Assembly: GCF_001672295.1 (NCBI RefSeq)
Contig: NZ_JXMS01000031.1
Coordinates: 32,564-77,226, forward strand
Direction: 5' to 3'
Length of the DNA: 44,663 nucleotides
From: Halodesulfovibrio spirochaetisodalis
GTDB lineage: Bacteria > Desulfobacterota > Desulfovibrionia > Desulfovibrionales > Desulfovibrionaceae
The translations under genes were made by a program, and so were the position numbers. Below the pieces are notes generated by a model. That model was not told where the DNA came from. It was given only the letters and a program-made list of their open reading frames with translations, and searched no databases. Below are positions 1-7,811 of this stretch, piece by piece (the stretch's first letter is position 1; the number at the start of each line of letters is the position of its first letter).

Positions 1-77
1 TGGCGGGGATGGGAAGATTCGAACTCCCGACCAACTGGTTCGTAGCCAGGTACTCTATCCAACTGAGCTACATCCCC
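1..77 (-). tRNA. tRNA-Arg(ACG), copy 1
   Basis: The minus strand folds as a 77-nt tRNA. The acceptor stem starts GGGGATG, the discriminator is G and the CCA end is encoded at 3-1. The anticodon loop CTACGAA gives anticodon ACG, which reads CGN arginine codons once A34 is deaminated to inosine. The 77 bases are identical to the copies at 302-378 and 586-662. The CCA sits on the window edge, so any terminator lies outside. Confidence 0.97.
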
Positions 78-160
78 GCATGATCCCTGAAAGACAGCAA
101 TGTTTTGAATCAATCAGGTTTCTGGAAATTTGTTTGTGACCTTCCGTCACAGCGAGAGGG

Positions 161-189
161 GGTATATGTCCAACCCTCATCAAGGTCAA
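161..189 (-). promoter_or_regulatory. sigma70-type promoter of tRNA-Arg copy 1
   Basis: On the minus strand a TTGACC -35 box (189-184) and a TATACC -10 box (166-161) are 17 bp apart, about 85 nt upstream of the tRNA. A GTGAC/GTCAC inverted repeat (136-150) lies in the predicted leader. This is a consensus match only. Confidence 0.6.
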
Positions 190-265
190 GCAGTTTTTCA
201 AAAAAACTTTTGAGTAAACTCATGTAGTGCGCTAGCTGTGATTACTTTCTCTTTGGAAGAAAAAC

Positions 266-288
266 GCCTGTCAGAAAAACTGACAGGC
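266..288 (-). terminator. intrinsic terminator after tRNA-Arg copy 2
   Basis: A perfect 9-bp stem, GCCTGTCAG/CTGACAGGC, has a 5-nt loop and is followed on the minus strand by a T-run (plus-strand A-run at 261-264). It lies 13 nt past the end of tRNA copy 2. Confidence 0.85.
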
Positions 289-301
289 AGAATAATCTAA
301 A

Positions 302-378
302 TGGCGGGGATGGGAAGATTCGAACTCCCGACCAACTGGTTCGTAGCCAGGTACTCTATCCAACTGAGCTACATCCCC
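302..378 (-). tRNA. tRNA-Arg(ACG), copy 2
   Basis: This is a second 77-nt copy identical to copy 1, with the same CTACGAA anticodon loop, discriminator G and encoded CCA. The upstream spacer (379-585) differs completely from those of the other copies, and I could not place a convincing -35/-10 pair in it. A terminator hairpin follows at 266-288. Confidence 0.97.
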
Positions 379-556
379 GCACTCGATCATGCTACTTCCG
401 CGCATTGCTGCGTTACTTCAAAAACGTCACCCTCTCACATATGTAGTATATGCTTCGATCTTGCCGTTTTTTCGTGCCTTGCACTGCACGAAATTATCAT
501 AATCGTATATATAATGATGTTTCCATCATTTGGGGAGGGCATATTACCCTCAAAAA

Positions 557-575
557 GCGTCTGCGTAGCAGTCGC
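557..575 (-). terminator. intrinsic terminator after tRNA-Arg copy 3
   Basis: On the minus strand, arms GCGACTGC and GCAGACGC (one mismatch, loop TAC) are followed by a T-run (plus-strand A-run at 552-556). It lies 10 nt downstream of tRNA copy 3. Confidence 0.7.
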
Positions 576-585
576 ATATAATCAA

Positions 586-662
586 TGGCGGGGATGGGAA
601 GATTCGAACTCCCGACCAACTGGTTCGTAGCCAGGTACTCTATCCAACTGAGCTACATCCCC
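586..662 (-). tRNA. tRNA-Arg(ACG), copy 3
   Basis: This is the third identical 77-nt tRNA-Arg(ACG). A strong promoter lies upstream (695-723) and a terminator hairpin downstream (557-575), so it looks like an independent transcription unit rather than part of one polycistronic array. Confidence 0.97.
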
Positions 663-1132
663 GCAATAGGTACGTCGCTAGCAACGTGAGGAGGGTTATA
701 TGCAGCATCCTTCAGTCCGTCAAGCCGAAATTGAAAAAAACTTGAATGTTCCCTGAATAGTGAGATGCCCTTCGGGGACTATATAATGATAGAAGATTGG
801 ATAAGGCCAGATCGCTTGTTTTTGTCGCATTGGTAATTAGCACTTTTTGGCTATTGCCTACAGTGAAATAAGCAGGTAGGTGAGCACTGCCTTTGTTGTG
901 CTTGTGGCACAACAGGTTATAGAGACATTGTTGTAAAAAAATACACAATATTGATTCTCTATATCTGTATATAATCACTCTTGATTTTGGGTAACATCAG
1001 TCTGATAAAAAAGAATAAAACCACTTTCTATCTCAGTTTGGTATCAAGTTCTTGGTCTCTTATAAATGTGAGCAAGGTTGGTATAGTGGCATGCTGATGT
1101 TAACCATTATGAGCTATTAACTAGAGAACATT
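663..1132. other. intergenic region upstream of the CysH-like gene
   Basis: About 470 bases. The first 60 hold the tRNA copy 3 promoter. I see no supported gene in the rest. An 88-codon minus-strand reading frame (712-978) overlaps that promoter, has no good ribosome binding site and looks non-coding. Confidence 0.5.
695..723 (-). promoter_or_regulatory. sigma70-type promoter of tRNA-Arg copy 3
   Basis: On the minus strand a TTGACG -35 box (723-718), a 17-bp spacer and a TATAAC -10 box (700-695) lie about 33 nt upstream of the tRNA. The layout is the same as that of the promoter at 161-189. Confidence 0.75.
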
Positions 1133-1798
1133 ATGCTCGAAAAGAAAATAGAAGCTGCACGCAATGAACTCAGGCAAATTGCTGCAGAATACGGAGCTGA
1201 CAATATTTCCGTGGCATGGACCGCAGGAAAGGATTCAACGGTTACCCTGCATCTGTGGAAGGAAGTGTTAGCCGAAATGGGTGTAGAGCGCGTTACGGCT
1301 CTTAATATCGACACTGGTTGTAAGTTCCCGGAAATACTGAATCAGCGCGACATGTTGGCGCAAGCATGGGGTATTGATTTAACCATTGTCCGCCCTGAGG
1401 TGGATATGGCACAGTACCCTGTAGCACAGGATAAAGTGTCATGCTGCGCTGATCTTAAAGTTGAACCGTTGAGCAGGGGCGTAAAACAGCAGGACATTGA
1501 AGTGCTGCTAACAGGTATTCGTAAAGATGAGCATCCTGACAGGGACCGTCCTATGCGTGAGCAAAGAGACCGGCCTGCCTGTCTTATGATGCATCCAGTA
1601 CTGGACTTTAGTGAAATGGATATCTGGGCGTATACTATGCAATTTAATCTGCCTTATTGCCCATTGTATGATGCCGGATATCGTTCTTTGGGATGCATGC
1701 CATGCACAGCTCCTTGTGAAGAAGGAAGTGAACGTTCCGGTCGTGATGGAGATAAAGAGGCAAAGATGGATATGCTCCGCAGCCTTGGATATTTTTAG
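1133..1798 (+). CDS. PAPS/APS reductase (CysH)-family protein with Fe-S cysteines, no catalytic tail
   Basis: The 221-residue protein belongs to the adenine nucleotide alpha-hydrolase/PAPS reductase superfamily. Its PP-loop reads TAGKDSTV (residues 30-37). A CC pair (C104-C105) in the context SCCADLKVEPL, plus C188-x2-C191 in YRSLGCMPCT, match the layout that binds a [4Fe-4S] cluster in bacterial APS reductases. An arginine loop, TGIRKDEHPDR, lies between them. The C-terminal ECG(L/I)H segment carrying the nucleophilic cysteine of true reductases is absent, and the protein ends SLGYF. It is therefore probably not a simple assimilatory reductase. Sulfate reducers obtain sulfide by dissimilation, so another nucleotide or sulfur-transfer role is possible. 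The gene converges on the small gene at 1795-2004, and the stop codons overlap by 4 nt. Confidence 0.85.
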   Translation: MLEKKIEAARNELRQIAAEYGADNISVAWTAGKDSTVTLHLWKEVLAEMGVERVTALNIDTGCKFPEILNQRDMLAQAWGIDLTIVRPEVDMAQYPVAQDKVSCCADLKVEPLSRGVKQQDIEVLLTGIRKDEHPDRDRPMREQRDRPACLMMHPVLDFSEMDIWAYTMQFNLPYCPLYDAGYRSLGCMPCTAPCEEGSERSGRDGDKEAKMDMLRSLGYF

Positions 1799-2004
1799 AC
1801 TCTGTCGCAGTAAACGCCTTCCATAAAAGCTTCCAGAGCGTCATCCATTTCACGCAGGTATGCCGCAATATCGCTTTTTTTACCGCAATGGCTGCATTCC
1901 ATATATACGTGCTGGCAGCTGCGCTTAACCGTGAGAGGCTTTTTGCACTCTTTGCATGGAATGGTCGTTTGAGCGCTGCGCTTCCAGCTTGAAGAACCCC
2001 ACAT
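1795..2004 (-). CDS. small dual-CxxC zinc-ribbon-like protein
   Basis: The 69-residue protein has two CxxC knuckles (PCKECKKPL near residue 17 and ECSHCGKK near residue 37). An acidic helical tail follows, with the motif YLREMDDALEAFMEGV. The layout resembles the small 'dual CXXC' proteins of Desulfovibrio, some of which carry selenocysteine; here all four positions are cysteine. Metal binding or a thiol-redox role is inferred. A GGAG ribosome site lies 7 nt before ATG. The gene overlaps the 3' end of the CysH-like gene tail to tail, and no terminator is visible between them. Confidence 0.75.
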   Translation of the reverse strand: MWGSSSWKRSAQTTIPCKECKKPLTVKRSCQHVYMECSHCGKKSDIAAYLREMDDALEAFMEGVYCDRV

Positions 2005-2267
2005 ATGATAACTCCATTCAGGCTGCTAAAACCTTAGAGCCTGAGTCGTTGATGGTTGAGTGTGAACCACGCTGATACAGCATTATGTTTTCCTCTGCAA
2101 ATCGCTTTTGCCTATCTATAAACGCGTGATTTGAGCTGGTTGCTTTTTGCACGGCATCGTGCCAAATACTGTTTCTGCCCTTTTGATGCCAAGACTGCTT
2201 TGCACATCGGACTTGTTCATCAAAATATGCTATAGTTGTACTACCTGTTATTATAAGGAGATTTCTG

Positions 2268-2774
2268 ATGTTGTCTGAAAAAATGAATCAAGCATTAAAT
2301 GATCAAGTAAAATGGGAAATGTTCTCCAGCTACCTGTACCTCTCCATGTCCGCTTACTTTGCAGATAAAGGTATGGGCGGTTTTGCGCAGTGGATGCGCG
2401 CGCAGGCTCAGGAAGAGCTTTTCCATGCAACAAAATTTTATGACTACATCAACGAGCGTGGCGGGCGTGTAATCCTTCAGCCTATCGAAGCGCCTGAAAA
2501 TGATTGGGCAAACACCATCGAAGTGTTCGAGGAAACTCTTAAGCACGAGCAGCTTGTTACTTCCCGTATCAATGACCTCGTGAACCTCGCAATCGATGAA
2601 CGTGATCATGCAACTAACATTTTCCTTCAGTGGTTTGTTTCTGAGCAGGTTGAAGAAGAAGATTCAGTAAATGATGTTCTTGGTCAGCTCAAAATGATTG
2701 GCGGAGAAGGACAGGGCATGCTTATGCTCGACAGAGAACTCGGCCAGCGCGTGTTTACACCGCCTGTTAAGTAA
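2268..2774 (+). CDS. ftn: ferritin
   Basis: The 168-residue non-haem ferritin is a cytosolic iron-storage protein that oxidises Fe(II) and mineralises it in a 24-mer shell. The ferroxidase signature is visible: E17 in VKWEMFSSYLYLS, the EELFHA segment (E50/H53 type), an E near 94 and E/Q residues in WFVSEQVEEE. Length and the four-helix pattern are normal for bacterial FtnA. An AAGGAG site precedes ATG by 5 nt. The gene stands alone with its own terminator (2791-2827), and I could not identify a Fur box upstream. Confidence 0.96.
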   Translation: MLSEKMNQALNDQVKWEMFSSYLYLSMSAYFADKGMGGFAQWMRAQAQEELFHATKFYDYINERGGRVILQPIEAPENDWANTIEVFEETLKHEQLVTSRINDLVNLAIDERDHATNIFLQWFVSEQVEEEDSVNDVLGQLKMIGGEGQGMLMLDRELGQRVFTPPVK

Positions 2775-2789
2775 GTTTTTCTAATATAA

Positions 2790-2827
2790 AAGTCCCCATA
2801 CCAATTGTGGTTATGGGGACTTTTTTT
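2790..2827. terminator. intrinsic terminator between ferritin and Fe-ADH, probably bidirectional
   Basis: Stem AGTCCCCATA (2791-2800)/TATGGGGACT (2812-2821) is followed by T7 on the plus strand. An A-run on its 5' side could serve the convergent alcohol dehydrogenase gene. Confidence 0.9.
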
Positions 2828-2861
2828 ATGCATCTTGCTGCGTTTTAGAAATTAATCAGAC

Positions 2862-4016
2862 CTAGTTTCCATAGTATACTGTCAGGAACAGTTCTTTCAT
2901 TTGCTCAACTGAGATTGCTCTAGGGTTCGTGCTGGTGCATGGATCAGCAACAGCTCCTCGAGCAATGACATCAAGATTCTTAAGGAATTCTGTTTCCGGC
3001 ACTCCAAATTCCTGGAGAGAGGCAGGAATTTGAAGTGCACGGTTCAGGCCTTCAACGAACTCAATGAGCGCAGAAACGCGTTCTTCGGTAGTGGTTCCTT
3101 TGAGTCCGAGACGGCTGGCAATGTCGGCGTATTTTTCTCCGGCTTCTTCTGCATTAAAGCGAATTGCAGCAGGCAGATATATTGCGTTAGCACAACCATG
3201 AGGGATTGCGAACATTTTCCCTGTGTTATGTGCCATGCTGTGGACAATTCCTAAGATAGCATTGGAGAAAGACATTCCAGCAAGGCACTGTGAAAGATGC
3301 ATTTTTGATCGCGCATTGGTATCGCCGTTGAATGATGCAACAAGATGTTCCTGAATCATCTCAATAGATTTCATAGCCAAAGCGTCTGTCAGTTCGTTTG
3401 CCATAATAGAAACATATGCTTCTAATGAATGCGTCAACGCGTCCATGCCAGTGTGTGCCACAAGGGGGGCTGGCATAGATTGAGCAAGGTTGGTGTCGAC
3501 AATTGCCATGTCAGGCGTGATGTTGAAGTCGGCAATTGGATATTTAAGCTCTGTTTCCTTGTTTGTGATAATAGAAAAAGCAGTCACCTCTGTGCCGGTT
3601 CCACTGGTTGTCGGAATAGCAATAAAACGTGCTTTATTACGAAGTTGCGGAAGATTGAAAGGAATGGCTGCTTGCTCGAATGTATATTCAGGGTCTTCAT
3701 AGAAAATCCACATTGCTTTTGCCGCATCAATGGGGGAGCCGCCTCCGATACCGATGATGATGTCCGGCTGGAATTCATTCATTGCAACAACACCTTTCAT
3801 GACAGTTTCATCAGAAGGATCTGCTTCGACACCTTCAAACAGGTAAGTTTCAATACCAGCTTTGGCTAGGTGAGCTTCAATATTAGCAAGGCTTCCATTT
3901 CGTTTGATAGATCCTCCGCTTATAACGAGAAAAGCTTTGTTGCCTTTGACATTTGCGAGTTCTTCAATGGTGTTTTCACCAAAGTAAACATCTCTTGGAA
4001 TAGTAAAACGAGCCAT
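2862..4016 (-). CDS. iron-containing (group III) alcohol dehydrogenase
   Basis: The 384-residue cytoplasmic NAD(P)-dependent alcohol dehydrogenase of the Fe-ADH family interconverts primary alcohols or diols and aldehydes. The nucleotide-binding GGGSPIDAAKA segment is near residue 95, and TTSGTGTEVTAFS follows. Metal ligands sit in GIVHSMAH and IPHGCANA near residues 260-275, with an Asp near residue 190. Length is normal. AGGAG lies 7 nt before ATG. It diverges from the HxlR regulator gene across a 424-nt region with several inverted repeats, so regulation by HxlR is likely. Substrate cannot be assigned from sequence. Confidence 0.95.
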   Translation of the reverse strand: MARFTIPRDVYFGENTIEELANVKGNKAFLVISGGSIKRNGSLANIEAHLAKAGIETYLFEGVEADPSDETVMKGVVAMNEFQPDIIIGIGGGSPIDAAKAMWIFYEDPEYTFEQAAIPFNLPQLRNKARFIAIPTTSGTGTEVTAFSIITNKETELKYPIADFNITPDMAIVDTNLAQSMPAPLVAHTGMDALTHSLEAYVSIMANELTDALAMKSIEMIQEHLVASFNGDTNARSKMHLSQCLAGMSFSNAILGIVHSMAHNTGKMFAIPHGCANAIYLPAAIRFNAEEAGEKYADIASRLGLKGTTTEERVSALIEFVEGLNRALQIPASLQEFGVPETEFLKNLDVIARGAVADPCTSTNPRAISVEQMKELFLTVYYGN

Positions 4017-4440
4017 GCGTGGTACTCCTATTGATATATAAGTAATTTTGCTTTTAAGGTCTGGTGTGCTGACCTCACATTGTGTCAGGATAGTCCGTTA
4101 TAACTGTGTTTGATGTCACTTTTGATAAGTAGTGACAATGACGTTAATAGCGGTAGAGGTGACAACACACTGAGACCGTCTTCCAAGTGCAGAAAGCACA
4201 GTCGAGTGTGTGTAAACAATATTTACTTTATCCTGTAAAGTACGCACTTTTCGGTACTGTAGTGTGAAATTGGTGACTAGTTTACAAATGGTAACTACCT
4301 AAAAAAGAATTCAAGGGTTCCAAAAAATGAATAAACTGGTAATGCTGAGACTGGTATGCTGAGGAGTGGTTTGCGTATTTTAGAAATCAAGTCACAGCAT
4401 CCGTAATGTGCTTCTATGAATATTTATGAAGAGGTTTTGA
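4017..4440. promoter_or_regulatory. divergent ADH/HxlR intergenic region with inverted repeats
   Basis: Four symmetrical elements are visible: TGTCACT-N10-AGTGACA (4114-4137), GTAAA-N5-TTTAC (4212-4226), ACTTTA-N5-TAAAGT (4225-4241), and an imperfect repeat running from TAGTTTAC to GTAACTA (4278-4297). The second and third overlap by 2 bp. They are candidate operators for the adjacent HxlR protein. No gene is seen here. Confidence 0.5.
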
Positions 4441-4794
4441 ATGCCGGAAGATAGAACAAATAAAATTAGCTGCAATAGCTATACATATGAACTTGAAATT
4501 GCCTTTGAAATTCTTTCTGGTAAATGGGTGCCACAGATAATCTGGCATCTGGCAAAAGGTGAAAAGCGATTTGGTCAGTTGCGAAAGCTCATGCCAAAGG
4601 TGACGCAAAAAATGTTAACCCAGCAGCTGAGAAGTCTCGAGAAAAATGGAATAATAAACCGAAAGGCGTACCCTGAAGTTCCGCCTGTTGTTGAATATTC
4701 TCTCACAGAAATTGGCAAATCACTGATTCCTTCCTTTAATAGTCTTAACGAATGGGCTGTGACGTACTTAAAGAGCAGGGAGGATCAGAGCTAG
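4441..4794 (+). CDS. HxlR-family winged-helix regulator
   Basis: The 117-residue HxlR/DUF24 regulator carries the typical FEILSGKWVPQIIWHL and RFGQLRKLMP...TQKMLTQQLR helix-turn-helix segments, followed by a VVEYSLTEIG wing. A cysteine at residue 11 (KISCNS) sits where the single conserved N-terminal redox cysteine lies in YodB/HypR-like quinone and electrophile sensors, so aldehyde or redox sensing is plausible. It is transcribed away from the Fe-ADH gene and about 260 nt upstream of the 2-oxoacid oxidoreductase genes. Likely targets are itself and the alcohol dehydrogenase. Confidence 0.93.
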   Translation: MPEDRTNKISCNSYTYELEIAFEILSGKWVPQIIWHLAKGEKRFGQLRKLMPKVTQKMLTQQLRSLEKNGIINRKAYPEVPPVVEYSLTEIGKSLIPSFNSLNEWAVTYLKSREDQS

Positions 4795-5054
4795 CCAGTC
4801 TGGTTTCATTAATCTGCTCATGTAAATGTGTGCAACCAAGAGCAGCAGGGGAGGCCATGACAAGTGAGAATACTTTGTGTAGATGAGCATGATTGTTAAT
4901 AGAAACTTGGATAGGACAATACGCCCTTTTCTTTTGGGTTGCTGGTAAATAGTGACAATCGACCTCTTTCATAATTTCTTTTGCTAAAAGTAGTTCTCTG
5001 CTATTGTGAGCGTACTCTTTTCTACAACCTCATTTTTTCTGTATTGGAGGTTTT

Positions 5055-6755
5055 GTGGCTACTTTTGACAGAACTATAATTATTGCGGGTGCCGCCGGAC
5101 AGGGACTTGTTACGGTAGGTGAGTTACTTGGCAAAATATTAACCCGCGCAGGATACGAAGTTTTTGCAACGCAGTACTATATGTCTCGCATTCGTGGGGG
5201 ACATAACTCTTTTCGATTGCGGATAAGTGATGAGCCGCAGTTTTCCTCTGCTGACTCATGTGATATTTTATTTGCATTTGATCAGGACGCAGTTTCCCAG
5301 CATTTTGAAATGTTACATGACAACGGCACGATAATTTTGAGTGATAAACTCAATGCCATGAATAAGCAGTGTGTCAGCATTCCTTTTAGCGAATTAGCTT
5401 CAAAACCATTATATGAGAACGTTGTGGCACTTGGTGTGCTATGTGCGTTGCTCGGATTGGACAGCACATTGCCAAAAAAGCTCCTTTCTGAGCGCTTCGC
5501 CCCTAAAGGCGAGCAGGTTATTCAAGAAAATATCCAGACGCTTTCTGCTGCGTATGAGTGGAGTCAGCAGTACTCAGAAAAGTGCTCTCAGCTTCCTAAG
5601 GTTAGTACTCATTCTGAAAGGATGCTTGTGAATGGCAATACTAGTATTGCACTTGGTGCGATGGCAGCCGGAGTAAAATTCTGTTCATTCTATCCGATGA
5701 CCCCGGGGTCATCTGTTGCACAGACATTGATAAACCATTCTCAAGAGATGGGCGTGGTGGTTGAGCAAGTTGAAGATGAAATTGCGGCTCTGAATATGGC
5801 GTTGGGAGCTTCATACGCAGGTGCACCAGCGATAGTTCCTACCTCAGGCGGTGGTTTTGCGCTGATGACGGAGGCGGTAAGTCTTGCCGGAATTATGGAA
5901 CAACCAGTGGTGCTTGTTCTTGCTCAACGTCCGGGGCCGGCTACAGGCATGCCGACACGTACAGAACAAGGTGACCTTTTGTTTTCTATGTTTGGCGGGC
6001 ACGGAGAGTTTCCGCGGATTATTTATGCACCGAGTTCTATAGAAGAGTGTTTTGAGATGGGGCATCGGGCAATTTGCTCTGCAGAAAAGTTCCAAACACC
6101 AGTCATTATTCTTACAGATCAGTTTTTAGCAGATGCTCAGCAAAGTCTTGAGCCATATGATATGCACCAGCTGTGTCAGGTGTATACGCCTGACTATTCA
6201 GACACGCATCCCGAGGCATACAAACGCTATTTGTTGACAGAAGACGGTATCTCTCCCCGCCGTTTGCCCGGATTCGGGAAGTCGATTGTTCTTGCTGACA
6301 GTCATGCGCATAACGAACGAGGGAATATTACAGAGAATAAGCAGTTACGTAATGTCATGGTGGAAAAAATGCTGTTAAAAGAGGAAAGCATCCGTTCAGA
6401 GGTAATTCCTCCAAGGTATTTTGGTAGTCCGGAACCTGATACATTACTTATATGCTGGGGCTCTGTCGAAGGTGCTGTTCGAGAAGCTGCTGAAACTCTA
6501 GCAGAACAGGGTGAAGATGTCGCTGTTCTTAGTTTTTCACAGGTCTGGCCTCTGGATGTGTCCCAGTTCACGCACCTGCTTGAAAATGCCAAAGTACGGG
6601 TGTGCATTGAAGGTAATTCAAATTCGCAGTTTGCATGGTTGCTAAAAGGGCTGACCTGTATTCCTATTCAAAAAAACATCGGAAGGTATGATGGCCGCCC
6701 GATTACTGCAGGGTATATACTAAGCAAAATGAACGGGGAGCAACGTCATGCCTGA
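5055..6755 (+). CDS. korA: 2-oxoacid:acceptor oxidoreductase, fused gamma-alpha subunit
   Basis: The 566-residue subunit belongs to a ferredoxin-dependent 2-oxoacid oxidoreductase (KorA/OorA type), which oxidatively decarboxylates a 2-oxoacid with CoA to acyl-CoA. Residues ~1-180 are the gamma domain (IIIAGAAGQGLVTVGELLGK; SRIRGGHNSFRLR). Residues ~195-565 are the alpha pyrimidine-binding and transketolase C-like domains (YPMTPGSS; VEQVEDEIAALNMALGASYAG; RPGPATGMPTRTEQGDLL). GTG is the likely start, with GGAGG 4 nt upstream. The end overlaps korB by 8 nt, so translation is coupled. No ferredoxin-like delta subunit is encoded nearby. 2-oxoglutarate is the family guess; other 2-oxoacids remain possible. 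Confidence 0.92.
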   Translation: MATFDRTIIIAGAAGQGLVTVGELLGKILTRAGYEVFATQYYMSRIRGGHNSFRLRISDEPQFSSADSCDILFAFDQDAVSQHFEMLHDNGTIILSDKLNAMNKQCVSIPFSELASKPLYENVVALGVLCALLGLDSTLPKKLLSERFAPKGEQVIQENIQTLSAAYEWSQQYSEKCSQLPKVSTHSERMLVNGNTSIALGAMAAGVKFCSFYPMTPGSSVAQTLINHSQEMGVVVEQVEDEIAALNMALGASYAGAPAIVPTSGGGFALMTEAVSLAGIMEQPVVLVLAQRPGPATGMPTRTEQGDLLFSMFGGHGEFPRIIYAPSSIEECFEMGHRAICSAEKFQTPVIILTDQFLADAQQSLEPYDMHQLCQVYTPDYSDTHPEAYKRYLLTEDGISPRRLPGFGKSIVLADSHAHNERGNITENKQLRNVMVEKMLLKEESIRSEVIPPRYFGSPEPDTLLICWGSVEGAVREAAETLAEQGEDVAVLSFSQVWPLDVSQFTHLLENAKVRVCIEGNSNSQFAWLLKGLTCIPIQKNIGRYDGRPITAGYILSKMNGEQRHA

Positions 6756-7599
6756 TATTAATGATTATGGTCACTATAATGAAGCGTGGTGCCCCGGTTG
6801 CGGCAATTTTGATATTTTGAAAGCGTTGAAGCAAACATTGGCTGAACTGGATATACCGCCATATAAAGCAGCTATTGTTTCCGGTATCGGGCAGGCTGCA
6901 AAAGTGCCGCACTATATTACAGCCAATGGTTTTAACGGACTTCACGGAAGGGCACTACCTCCCGCGCAAGCTGTTAAGATTGTGAATCCGGAACTGACTG
7001 TTATTGCAACAAGTGGCGATGGCTGTTCATATGGTGAAGGTGGTAACCATTTTCTTGCAGCCATAAGGCGTAATGTCGATATGGTTGCTCTGGTGCATGA
7101 TAATCAGGTTTATGGTCTCACAAAGGGGCAAGCCAGTCCGACCACCCTTGAAGGGCAAATTACCAAAACGCAGCCGATGGGTGTTACCAACGCACCGTTT
7201 AATCCGGTAGAGGTTGCTATTTCAATGCGGGCTAATTTTGTAGCGCGAGCTTTTTCCGGCAATGTCCCGCATCTTGTGGAGATGTTGAAAGCCGCGATAG
7301 CACATCCGGGTTTTGCTTTAATTGATGTATTTCAGCCGTGTGTCTCTTTCAACAAGATCAATACGTTTGGGTGGTATAAAAAGCGTTGCTATGAGCTTGA
7401 TGAAGGGCATGATCCTACAGATTGGGATGCGGCTATTCAGAAAGCGAATGAATTTGGTGACCGGATTCCTGTTGGAGTGTTGTATACCAATGATCGTCCT
7501 GCTTTTGGAGGACATTTACCCAAAGACCTTGTGTACCCGTTGGGGACAGAGAAGGTTGATAGCACAGCCTTCAGAAAAATTGTCAAAAAGTATTGCTAA
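6748..7599 (+). CDS. korB: 2-oxoacid:acceptor oxidoreductase, beta (TPP) subunit
   Basis: The 283-residue thiamine-diphosphate subunit partners the preceding gamma-alpha chain. WCPGCGN (C15, C18) opens the protein and, with other cysteines, binds the [4Fe-4S] cluster typical of the two-subunit class. The TPP/Mg motif is visible as SGDGCSYGEGGNH near residue 93, then DNQVYGLTKGQASPT. Length is normal for KorB. The reading frame starts within the end of korA, and a strong terminator follows 23 nt after the stop. Confidence 0.93.
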   Translation: MPDINDYGHYNEAWCPGCGNFDILKALKQTLAELDIPPYKAAIVSGIGQAAKVPHYITANGFNGLHGRALPPAQAVKIVNPELTVIATSGDGCSYGEGGNHFLAAIRRNVDMVALVHDNQVYGLTKGQASPTTLEGQITKTQPMGVTNAPFNPVEVAISMRANFVARAFSGNVPHLVEMLKAAIAHPGFALIDVFQPCVSFNKINTFGWYKKRCYELDEGHDPTDWDAAIQKANEFGDRIPVGVLYTNDRPAFGGHLPKDLVYPLGTEKVDSTAFRKIVKKYC

Positions 7600-7622
7600 T
7601 AACTTGTAGAGATGCTGATAAA

Positions 7623-7656
7623 AACTGCCATTTTCATATGAATGGCAGTTTTTTTT
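7623..7656 (+). terminator. intrinsic terminator of korAB
   Basis: A perfect 10-bp stem, AACTGCCATT/AATGGCAGTT (7623-7632/7641-7650), has an 8-nt loop and is followed by a T8 run. Confidence 0.9.
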
Positions 7657-7811
7657 GTTTTTATTACGGGCAAGCTATTTTGATTCCGCGTGAAATTATC
7701 AGCCATTGGTCAACGGGGAATATATCCATTCTTTATGTGTATCGATCAGGTATACTGCAAACGGAACAGATACCGATCGTAATGTGCAATATAAGAAAGG
7801 ATGGATAGGCT

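Noticed and set aside
379-480. Possible dispersed repeat (GCATTGCTGCGTTACTTC, resembling GCATCTTGCTGCGTTTTAG at 2829)
   Set aside because: The match is short and imperfect, and two copies in one window are not enough to call a repeat family.
301-630. 109-codon plus-strand frame across the tRNA-Arg copies
   Set aside because: It runs antisense through two tRNA genes and two hairpins, and has no ribosome site.
712-978. 88-codon minus-strand frame
   Set aside because: It ends inside the tRNA-Arg copy 3 promoter, has no ribosome site and has no protein-like pattern.
2140-2165. Possible sigma54 promoter before ferritin
   Set aside because: The GG and GC dinucleotides are 9 bp apart rather than 10, and the flanking consensus is poor.
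7593-7808. 71-codon frame after korB
   Set aside because: It overlaps the korAB terminator and has no start signals.
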